Program-made: the position numbers and the translations under genes
Source of the DNA: Clytia hemisphaerica
Lineage: Eukaryota; Cnidaria; Hydrozoa; Leptothecata; Clytiidae
DNA: 64,000 bases
Assembly: GCA_902728285.1 (NCBI GenBank)
Contig: CACVBU010000692.1
Span: 62,001-126,000 of the forward strand
Reading direction: 5' to 3'
Notes under the pieces: model-generated
The model's database searches: none
What the model was told of the DNA's origin: nothing
The model's input: only the letters and a program-made list of their open reading frames with translations
Shown here: one piece after another, positions 38,701 to 50,700 of the stretch
How positions within the stretch are numbered: position 1 is the first letter of the stretch
How the letters are laid out: each line of letters starts with the position of its first letter

Positions 38701-41700
38701 TAATTCTTTTTTTAAATCTTTTTATAATAGGAACGATGCAAAAAGGAATTGAAAAGTAGAAAAAGTTCAAAGAAGAAGACACCAAAGAAAAAGGAGCCAG
38801 AATTACCATGGGAATTACCTCGCTACAAGTTCAAATCACGTCTCCATACTCAAGGTACGTTACGTAGTTACGGTATCTTTAGTGTTGCAATGGTTCCGTA
38901 TGTACCGTCATTCTTCTAATTTAATCCGTCCTCTAATTAGTACGAATTAATTATTTTGGCAAAATGAAATAATTTATCTAACTCTAATTATTAGTACGAG
39001 TCCATGATGACGAATTTCTGATTTTCCTCTAATTTAGTACGATAAAGGTCAAATTTTCCTCTAATTATAGTACGAATAGTAAAAATAAACGTGCCTAAAT
39101 TTCTCTCGCAACTGGTATTCTTTTTTCTTAATACGAAGGCACGTTATCGATAAAGGTAACAGGAGAGCGAAGATTCTCGTTCGATCTTCCACAAGGTCAA
39201 AAAAAATCACAAAATTTTTACTTCAATCAAGGCATGAAAGATATTTTAACAAACTTGGAAAATAATTGAGATATTTAACTCTTGAACGGTCCTTAATAAG
39301 ACGAACCCAGTAAAATGGTATCAAAAATGAGGAATTCAGTGAAAAAATTGCCAACTTTGGCACTTTTAGGGGTGGTATACACCAATTTTGAGGGTAAAAT
39401 CAGTTAGTACACTATGGAATAACTGCAAGGGTGGTGGTGTCTGTAGAAAATGTCCAAAATTGCAGTTACTCCACATAGTGTCAAGGAGTAACTGCAAGAC
39501 CCCCCCCCCCCTGAAGGAACTGGAAACTTTTGAAGAAAAGAGAAAAGTTGGTCAAAATAAGAGTTTGAAAAAGAAAGAAAAAATAAATAAAAAGTACCAA
39601 AAAGTGTGTTTTTAATTTTTCAACCCCTAATTTAATACGATTTGATATCTCTTTTACTCTAATTATTAGTACGACAATCAACGTCAATTTCCAAGGTATT
39701 TTATTTCCTCTTATTATTAGTACGACCCCTTCAAAATAATTATTTTTTCCGGAGGATTAAATTAGAAGAATGACGGCCGTATGTAGACGGAAATCCGTCA
39801 AGTTGGTATTTTTCACTGACATTTCCGTCCCGATTCTAAGACATGTGCGTGCCTGATATGAAACGAGAACACTTATGTAAAACTTTAATTTGATATATTT
39901 TATTTTATATCAGTTGGTGTTAATTTGACAATATATATTTTTAACCAGAAAGAACCGTTCATCGAAGATACCGTAATGTGTGCACAACGGTATTTCAGAA
40001 GCCTTGACTATACTTTGGGCGTACAAACTTTGGCGGGCAGAAACTTTTGCGAGGTCCAAAAATCGCGAAATTCACGACATTTACTTTCGCGAATTCGAAG
40101 AAAAAATGTTTTTCGCGAGCATAAATTTTCGCGAATCAATACATAAAAAGGAGAGACTTCTTTTAAAATACTGAAACAAAGCCTGTTGTCTTTTCAATCC
40201 AAAGCCATCTATCAGTTGGTTTTAATTTGACTATATATTTTTAACCGCAAAGGCCCGTTCATCGAAGATACCGTACTGTGTGCACAACGAGGTTTCCGCA
40301 ACATGACCGGTATCCATCTGAAGCAAGGCGATTTCACCAATATGCCGTTCGTAGATGTTCCAGTTGAACAGCAATTTACAAGAGGTAAGGATTTTCCGGA
40401 AATAGGGGGGGGGGGCGTACGGGGTTCGCTATTACCGAAATACCGAACAATTTTGCTAAAATTTCTGAAATTCTGTAATAATTTGAACCTAAGCAAGTTT
40501 AGCAAATTACACCCCTTTCTCACAGCCCTAGTGGAACTTTTTTTCCTCAGTGGGAGTTCTATTGTTCCAAGGTTAAAAAATCCAGTGGAGATGGTTTTGG
40601 AGTGCAATTTTTAGACAGGGCATTTTCCCACCGGGACGAAATTTTGTCGAAATTTTCCAGTGTGGTTGGGGTCCCAATGGGTCTGTGACACAGGGGTGTC
40701 AAATTCAAGTCATTTTGAAATCAAATTCACTATACTCTGTTACCTTACAGTTCACAGTATTTTTTGTTAAGGGGGCACCAGCGGTTTGCGCGAATGAGCT
40801 TTTTTTCATTTTTCACTTGCGTGAACAGAAATTACGTGTTTTGATAAAAAAATGTGTTAGTGCGTGAATTTGGACAAAAATTGCGTCATTACCTGAAAGA
40901 ATTGAATGTCCGCTGGGGGGGTTGTTAAAGCATCTTTCAGCTTGTTAAAGGGTTTCACTCTCAGAAATGCAAATGTAATAAATGTTTTATTTTTTTATAG
41001 GGGCGTTTGATCGATATTATGTTTGGGCGCGTTCTTTTAATTACGCCGAGAAAGGTTTGTCTATTCCCAGCTGGCACACAACGTTGTTTCAACGTTCATC
41101 TAACGTTATATGGACGTTGTAAACGTTAGATAAACGTCGAAAAAACGTTGTGTGCCAGCTGGGTTGTTCATTTGTTTATATTTTTATTTAATTTCGGTTT
41201 GTGATGTCTGGATATCGTTAACGGGCTACTTGGACTACACAATATATTGACGAACAATATTCGACAATATGGCTTGCGGACCGTAATGTACGATGTAAAC
41301 AACTGGTACTCTATTATCAAAAGCAATTTTCTTTCTTTAAACAGTTACCCCATATTGTTGGAATATTACAAATCGAGCTAACAATATATTGCGAACATTT
41401 TTTCCATATATTGCCGGCACTTAGCAATATATCGTCAATATAATTGCTTGACAACATATTGTGTAGTGTATGTAACCCTTAAGTTAGGCGATCTATTTTT
41501 TCAAAATCGTTAGTTCATATCTTTCTTTGAAGTTTTGCCATTCTAAAAGTTAATTTAAAGAACAAAGTTTTATTTTAAAATTGAGCAAAAGCTTTCCGAT
41601 TTAAAATCATCTTCAGTGCTCTATAAATTAATGTATCGATGATTTTTAGGTCATATCTTTCTTCTTTTTGAGTGCAAAAATCTCCTATTCTTCGGGATAT

Positions 41701-44700
41701 TGAAAACAGAATTTTTGTTCCTACCTGGAGGTCCTGTAAATTAACCGTTGTCCGTTCGTTGGTTCGTCCGTTCGTTGGTTCGTCCGTTCGTCTATTACAA
41801 GTTTTTCTCAAGATTGGCTCGTTAGTTTTGATTTTTGTCACAAAGATGCAAAATAGCTATGCCTAAAATGTGACAGTGCCCGATTTTTGATGAATATGCT
41901 TTTCATTTCTTGAAATTGCCGGAAATAATGCCTGAAAAACTGGTTTTTCTATTTTCTCAAGATTTCATCATAAGTTTTTTTCTGATATTTTGCACAAAGA
42001 TGCGTACATAGCAAATGCCAAAAACATGACCGAGTCCGATTTTCGAGAAAAAAATCTTCTTTTTTTTTACAGTGTTCTTTTTACTATGCAATAATATTAA
42101 TAATAATTAAATATTAAATTAAAACGTTACAATATATAAATAGCTTAAAATACATAGAGCTAGGAAATGGAATTCAAAGTTAAATAAAAAATTGAAATCA
42201 CGACACAAATGAATATAGTGAAAACTGAATCGCAATCCTGTCGAAATAGCACAACCTTTCGGGTCAGACCAGCCCAAAAAGTATAAGCAAAAGCAATGGA
42301 AAATACGGTGAAAATATTAAAAACAAGAACTATGAGAAGCACTAAAATCTATGAAAAGCTAAGATTTCAAAATATTGTTATTAAACAAATCAATTTCATC
42401 AAACCTAAGGTTTGGCATTAAAAATTATTTTCTGTCGGTCAAATGTAAGAAGGTTTCGAATTCTGTTTAAGCTCCAAATTTTCTTTGCATTTTACAAAAA
42501 ATTGGTCACTGCTAGATAGCTGATAGTGACCCCACCACAAAAGGCTGCTTGTGGCATACCTGTGTACATCTTGACATCATAAAATTGCTTGGCTTGGTAG
42601 TTATCTTTGGTCATTACAATTTCTCCATTCACGACGATCGTGAATACGTATACTCCCGATCCTTTGTATCTGTGCCGGAACTCGACGTCGTAATCGTAAT
42701 TCAACTTTGGCGAATAAACGCCATACCAGTGGTTCCAGACGCCATCCACTGACGAACTAAGTTCGATATGTTGATTTCCTTGTTGTTGTTTTAACATGAC
42801 CAATGGGAGTCTGTGACCATAGACTACCCCAACTCCGTCACCTAAAAGAATAATATATATTTGGTAAAAGTCCAATTAATTTTCGTCCAACTATCTTCTT
42901 TCAAAAGATTGGGTGACAGAGCAGGTTTATACCTTTTGTCCTTATTGGGGCTAATCAGCACTGCGTACTGCACCCTATTTGGTGACAATAAAAACCTGAA
43001 AGAACTTTTCTTATCTGTTCTTATGTATTGTGTTTTCTCGATGAAATGTGATTCTCTTTTATGCCGGCCTTTTGGTACGAAATCGGTAGTCCTTATCATC
43101 ACTTTAGCATGTCGAAAAATAATAACCTACATAGGGGTGCAAGATTACTACTATTCAACCAGGGGGTTGGAAATTGTTCCTCTATAAGCCCCAGTCCACA
43201 ATAAGGTAATTCATGATATGCACCACTGCAATGACTTCACGAAATTATGTAACTTTTGTTCCACCCAATACGTCACTTTTTCTATTGTTTAAGTGACGTA
43301 TTGGGTGGAAAATTTTAAAAGTTCTCTGAAGACTCTCCAGTGGTGCATATCATGAATGATATATTTAAACCAGGCTGTTTAGAGCAATTCAGCTTTTGAA
43401 AGCTGAAATATTTTTTTTTTTAAATAAAAGATAAATAAACGGGGTGGTCTTAATTAAGACGGGAGAGGGGGGGTTGGCAAATTAAACCTTTAATTTCAAA
43501 CCTTTAAAGAATTGGAGTATTGCACACCATTCGATATTCGTCCATTGGTTGATACGAAATTTGATGTGGACGATGTTCTCTGGTGATAAGACGGGGATGA
43601 TACCTCTCAAAACGTTCCCACTCACTTCTTCGTCTGTCATATAAAAAAAATTGAATTACATGTTCATGATATGAACCATTGCAACGTCTTCAACGGACCC
43701 AACAGCTGATTGGTTGAAAGTGCCGAATTGACTGATTTTACGTCATTTACAACCAATCAGCTGTCGGGTCCGTGATTCAATGTCAGAAGACATTGCAATG
43801 GTGCATATCATGAACTATAAATTCGGCTGTCATTACTCCGGAGGGAGGGGGTACCTAAGGCAAGAGGAGGGCGCGACACCTTAAGGGAGCCTTTTTAGAC
43901 CTGGAAACAGGGACTTCGAAGGTTCGAAAAATCAGAAAACAGTCCTACTGAGTAGGCCGAAAATAGTGGTTTGTTTTGAACATCTTTGAAATGGGCTATT
44001 CAAGAAATAGTCTGTACTCCCTATGTTGAGGAGGTGTGACGTACAGGGTGGTCTGGAAAATAAAAAATCCAGAGTGGTCTGGTTTTTTGAATGATAAAAT
44101 CCAGGGTGGTCAGTAAAATCGGGTTGAAAATCCAAGGGAGTCTTAAAAAATTGGAAAATAATCCAGGGGTCACCTTTTTTTAAAAAGATCTCCTCAACAT
44201 ATGGGGTACAAACCTTTTCTGGAATAGCCCAATGTTGGTCAAATTTTTGTCTGGAGGCATTTCTGAAACTGTTAGTCATGTCATGTATATCTCTTGGTAA
44301 TGAGTTGAACAGCATTGGGCTAGTGTCTGAACGACACTAGGAGAGCGATGCTCACGCGAGAACAAACCTTATGAGTGCCACGGCACGTCACAATGTCTGT
44401 CTAACCTACCCACACTCCTATATGAGAGTAATGGTACCTAATTCCCCTCACATAGCATGGGTTGACCAAGTGAATCGTAGAGACACGGTGAGTATCGAAC
44501 TCGGGCCTCCCAGGTGGGAGTCAAGGATGATAACCACTATACCACTACGCCTTTTTGATTATTTTGAAAAGTGTATCTATAAATGTGTTGTATAAAGAAT
44601 TGTACCCATACCTTTATCAATGACAACTAATGGGGAGACACCATGGTAATTCTGTGGCACCTAAAATACAAGAAATTAGGCTTTGATTACCCAGTTGCAA

Positions 44701-47700
44701 AAACAAAGTATAATAGCCCCGCAATGGGGCTTTCTGGATTATGATTGCAAAAAAAAATTCTTGGACAAAGAAAGAAATGTGAACAATTTTTTTTAACTTT
44801 TCCAAAAAGTGTATTGGATCAAACATAACACGCCAAAGAAAGATTATTTTTCGGTAGAAATCTTTTCCTTTGATCTATTTCAAATAAATTTTTTATTTAT
44901 TCTGGTTTATAAAGCTCGTACATTTTCGACCACACTCGGAGGAGAACTATTTACCCGAGAAGTTTTTTAACTTACCTTTTTAAAGCATTTTTCAGCACCA
45001 ATTCGAATGAGAGTAAATTTTAAAATACCAATCAGCACCAACAGTTTCCACGGCATCTTGGTCGTATAATTATCGAGACAATTCTAGACGATTCTATCAT
45101 CTACACGCATGGTCACTAATTATATTATATAATCTTTTATAAAAGAGAATACACGCTTTTTTATAAGAATAGTGTACTTTGGATGAGGGTCAAGTATTCT
45201 TATGAAAGTGCCTAAATTGAGGATGAAATATTCTTAACGTATTCTTAAGGTATTATTTCTTATACTTGACTTGACTTTTTTACAAACATGAGAAATGATC
45301 AATTTGAGAGTTTTGGACTTTTGAGTGAACATTTGGGTTAAAATTACATTTCTTCCTCTAAGCTTCAATTTATCTCAAAGGAAGCAGTTTTTTCTGTTAA
45401 CCAAATACAAAATGACTGTATTCTTAATTGAAATGTGAAATTCACCGTAGAGGGTATTCTTAGGCTATTCTTACCATTTGGCCAATTTTCACCCTGATAT
45501 TCTTATAGAAGATATTCTTATAAAAAAGCGTGTAATTTAGGATGAGGGAAAAATAGAAGCCTCCCCCATTGAAGGGGTGAAAGAAAAATGTGCAATTTTG
45601 TATTACAAGAAGGACTTCTCATTCACCAAATCGTAAAAATTCTAAAATCAAGATGTTTATATTTTGGTGCCATATAAAGATTGTAGACCAGAGGGGATGT
45701 GATGTAAACAAAGATGCAGGCTACCGTTGTAAAATGTGTGAAAACTTTTTGATCTTTTTTTTTTTGGAACAAATAGCCGCCTGGGCTTACGCTGTAAGCG
45801 CACAGAGCTTTACTGGAGCCTTAGTTAAGCTTATTCAGAGCTCCATACAGGGCTGAGCTGGTTCCCAATGGTCGTAAACCTCGTGGGACACTCCCTTGCA
45901 ATGGATTAGACCCATTGAAGTCCAGCGAAGGGGGCAGAACCGAAGAATTTATTTTTTTTTGGAACAAATACGGTAGTAATAGCGAATTTATGTGTTCGAG
46001 ATAAATCGAGGGGGGGGCGGTATGAAACAAAGTTGACATGTCTCCAAAATTGCTGCCCACTTTGTTCGACGACACCAAAATACCGTCGTCTGTTTTTAGG
46101 TGAGCAAAGGCGATATAGAGCCGTACATCAACTATCGACTTTGTTTTGTACCATTTCACTTACCGTCGCCCTCGATATCCTCCGATACATAAACTCGGTA
46201 ATACGCCTGGCCCGGGTAGCTTAGTATTATCCTTGTAATCTAATGGTTGTGGGATTGATCCCCGGTCACTGCTTACTCGGCGAATTAGCAGCTTTGATTG
46301 GGTAACCAAATCTAGGCTGTAAGTTACTGGGAGCTGAAAGTGGGTGTATTGCTCCAACTCAGTATTCGACCTCACAGATCTAGTGCAAATAGAAAAGGGG
46401 ATAGACTCTCGGCTCCTTCGACATCTACCCGACGGACATACTACTCTTAGGTTCCAAATAAACGCCCCCCCCTGCTTGTTAATTTTTCGAAAATTTTCCA
46501 ACCCCCCGGACCTTATTAGGACCCCCCCCCGTTTATTAACTTTTAAGAATATTTTCAGTCGGCAAAAAGAAGTTCCCTTATTTTGCTCCAAAAAGCCTAA
46601 TTTTAGCCTATATTTACTTTATTTTTGGGTTTTCAAAAATACAATTTTCAATCCCCACCTTATTAGGTCCCCCACACCTTAAACTCCCCCCTTTATTTGG
46701 AACCTAAGAGTACTTGCTTAATAGTAGTATTATGTTAAAGAAAAACACTGGAGTTTTAAATCTCATATTTATACTTCTTATGAATGACTTTCTACATGCT
46801 GGACATACTCTAACCTTGCTACTTGATAATTCCTCCCAAGTTTTCAAAAGTTTTCTATCCAAATTCTACATGATAAAACTTCTGGGGCACAAGATATATC
46901 AAATCTTCCTATAATTGGAGCTAATTTTCAGTCCCCGTTCAGAAAAAATCTTCCCGAAAAAAAAGCCAAAAATTTTTTTAACCCGTACTTATATCCCTAA
47001 TTAAAAAATCTAAATTTATTTCATAGTACAAGCTTTTCGGCTACGTCATCGTCAGTCCAAATATAGAATGGTAGAAAATCACAAATTTTCTATCAAAAAA
47101 TGCTGAAAAATTGCCTAATAATCTACAAATAAACAATTTCATTCTTAAAAAAATAAAGAAGTCCAAATACTCCAAAGCGAAGAAAAAACTCTTTCATTGA
47201 AATTTTTTATTAAGGTATTTGTAAAAAATAAGCAAAAAGAAGTATAGAATATTAATTTTCGAAACCAGAGATTTGAGTATGCTATACATCAATTTTCATT
47301 TTAGTCTATGAATAGTGGTTATTGAATAACTAGTTTCTAATAGCATTGATTGATTATTCAAACAACAAAGTCCCAATAGACCTTTTCAAAAATTACGTCA
47401 CGAACTATGGCGCGCCAAAGCGGAAATAAATACTATCTCTTTAAAACAATACTATCTTCGTTTAAAACATACTATCTTTTTAAAAAAATACCATTTTCGA
47501 TTAAAACATACTATTTTCGTTCAAAAAATACTATTTTCGTTGAAAAAATACTATTTCCGTTTGAAAAAATACTATTCTCGTTTAAAACATACTATCTTCG
47601 TTTAAAAACATACTATCTTTTGTAATGATACTATCTTTTTTTAAACAATACTATCTATTTTAAAACGATACTATCTTTTTTAAAACATACTATCTTTTCG

Positions 47701-50700
47701 AAAACAGTCTGGAAACGAGGCTGGCACGTCTTGCCTCGCTCATTTTAAAGTTTGCATGCATGACACACGCTGCCGTTTGACTTTGATGCTTTTTGATAAT
47801 AAAGCACCTGTGATCATCCGTTCTCCAGAGTTCTAAGATGTCCTGAATGATGTTGTCAAGTTCATAATCGTTAATTACATCATATGTTAAAATATCTTGA
47901 GTAAATTCCTTTCTTCGCGTTCTAAGTGTCCTATCCGAGACTCCAATAAGATCAGCAATTTCCTTCCATTTGAACCCTATTGTTTTTAGTGCAAGGACTT
48001 GGTCTTCGTTGATATCTTTCAATGGTCTGCCACGAGTAGCCATTTTACTGTCAGTCAGGTCAGATCTTGTAGGGAGCCGGAAGCCATCTTGTTATGTTGG
48101 TCCTGATGTGGGCGGATGAGGCCATATAAAATAAACACGAAAAACCAACGCCCATTACACGCCCCTCAAAATGAAAATTACACAAATTTGAATAATCGAG
48201 GCAACCTATATTCGAAAAAAGATAGTATTTTTTAAAAAGATAGTATTTTTTTAAAAGATAGTATTTTTTAAACGAAGATAGTATGTTTACAACAAAGATA
48301 GTATTGTTTTAAAAAGATAGTATGAAAGATAGTAAAAATAGTATTCTTTTTTAAAGATACTATGTTTTAAACGAAAATAGTATTTTTTAAGCAAAAAATA
48401 GTATGTTTTAAAAAAGATAGTATGTTTTAAACGAAGATAGTATGTTTTAAACGAAGATAGTATTGTTTTAAAAAGATAGTATTTATTTCCGCTTTGGCGC
48501 GCCATAACGAACATCACTTGCCTCGTATTCAAACAATCACCATGGTGATTATGTCCCTTGATACATTAAATGATTTATTAATGAATAGAAACTACACGCT
48601 TTTTTTTATAAGAATACACCTTATAAGAATGTCCATGATGAAAATGGCCAAGAAATTAAGAATATGGTAAGAATATCACCATCATGGAATTTAGCAACTG
48701 AACCTAAGAATGCCATTTTTAATGCATTTTAACCTGTAGATTGCCAGTTTCGAACTTAACTTAAGAATACCGTAAGAATATTTTTGGATGATTTTCGCCA
48801 AAAAGTTAAGAATATCCATGATGAAATGAAAAACACCATTCTTATATAAAAAAAAGCGTGTAGTTTTATTAAAATTCGCTGTGAGTTAATCACCATAGCA
48901 ACTTTTTCAAAACGAGGCAAGTGATGAGGTAAGCTGTAGTAGTTGTAAAAATTAAGAACAAAAAATTTAATTTCGTGAAGAAATGTGTCGTAAGAGCCAT
49001 TTCACAGTTCAGAAATATTAAATAAATTGAAAGATATAGGTCAAAGTTTATCACTAATTAATCATCACTAACTCATTTTTAAGGGCAGAAACTTGCGTGA
49101 TTTTCGCAAATTTCGCCCTTTTTCGTGAAAGTTTCCGCCAAGTAAGAAATTACACGAGAAATTCGCGAAAGTTTTTTCCGCGAAAACTACACTTTTTTTG
49201 CTATTTTTTACTAATTTTTCAGTTTTTGTGCATTTTTATCGCTTTTTTGCCTGTAAAATGAAATAACGACTGAATAATTTAGCAATTTTATCATATATCA
49301 CACTCCTCGTTTTCATCGATGAGTACTCTTCTCCTCAATTACCACATTTATCTTGAAACCAGGGTCGTCTTTTTATGTGCCTACGTTCGTAGTCATCTAG
49401 TGTTCAACTGTGACAACTGGGTTATAACGGCGGAGCAATCAAGAAAAATTGATTCGCTCTGGTGTTACTTTTTGCGTAGAATGGTTCGTGGTGGGTTTCG
49501 TCGACAAGATCCGGATGATGAAGAGAATGTCAGACTTTATTACACTAACAATGAAATTCATGGTATTTGTAAAACCGAAAATGTTTCGAACTTTGTGCGC
49601 ATTAAACAGATAAAATATACATCTCATTTGGTCAGATCTAGAATTTGTATGACCAAAATGTTGTTATTTTAAGAGGACAAATGCAAAAAGCGTGGTTAGA
49701 AATACTACCAACACATTGCTTAAACAGGTCCTCGTGAACATTGGCTTGAATAAACAAAAATGTATAGAATTGTCTAGCAATAGGGCATTTCGAACCGGCA
49801 AATTCTGCTTTTTCCCGGACACACTGTACATCTGAAAGATTACCTTTTTTGAGAGAGAGCCCTATACTAGACTGGAATTGGTTATTATATTATCAAAAGT
49901 GATCGATGATATCTAAGAGCTGTTTACGTTGTGAGTAATGGGACTAGTGTAGTTTTTGGGAGACCCAGAATTCCCGAGTTACGAAAAAACCGAGTTATCC
50001 CGAGTTATGACGTCATTTTTGGAATTTAGTGACGTCATTTTACATTTCATAACTCGGTTTAATTTGCTTCCTTTAACTTTCCGAGTTCCGAATTTTCTTT
50101 CCGGGTCTCAGTTTTTGGTATTTAAAGCTTTCATGCGGTCTGTATAAACGGCAATCATCAGCCTCAAATAAAATACGTTAAATACAAAATTTATCTCTAT
50201 TTCATCTTCAGACAATTACTTCGACACTACTTGCATCGCCTTGAATTCTGAAGAATGGCTTGAAAACTGTGAAGAAATGAAAATGAAGAAAACCAAAACA
50301 TCCAACAGTAATACATATTTTTTAATATAAAATTTTAACCCCACTGTTGAGGATGTTGATTTTTCAAAGTATCGAACCCCCTGGATATTCTACTTAATTA
50401 GTAAAGACCCCTGGCTATCCACTCTTATAAAGATGCTTTAAACCCCTGGATATCGTATTTTTTACTTGAAAAGACACTTTACCCCCTGGATATCGGCTCC
50501 CTTGTAGATGTTTAACCCCCTGGATATCCACTTTTGAATAAAAATCGTTAACCCCCTGGATATCTGCTATCCTCAACAGGGGGCACGGACTATTTCTGGA
50601 AAAGCCCATTCTACAAGAGCCAGTACAAAGTAGGGTCAGTCCGTAAAAAAAAACCTCGGTCTGTAAGCCTTTTGTTTCTTTTCATTGTTTCTTACTTGAA

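Noticed and set aside
40303..40614. 103-codon frame over dsRBD-gene exon 9
   Set aside because: Its first part is the real exon; beyond the donor at 40384 it runs through a G-run and intron sequence.
42160..42342. 60-codon minus-strand frame with a hydrophobic stretch
   Set aside because: It lies just past the nested gene's stop in AT-rich DNA; hydrophobic runs are expected by chance there.
45821..46159. 112-codon minus-strand frame
   Set aside because: No domain, no splice partners, and it overlaps repeat-like DNA.
46160..46682. Frames of 143 (minus) and 112 (plus) codons
   Set aside because: Both overlap a palindromic MITE and a tRNA-like SINE; the two frames mirror each other and show no domain.
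50339..50600. CRISPR-like spaced repeats 'ccccctggatatc'
   Set aside because: Irregular spacing and inverted caps mark a foldback repeat, and the genome is eukaryotic.
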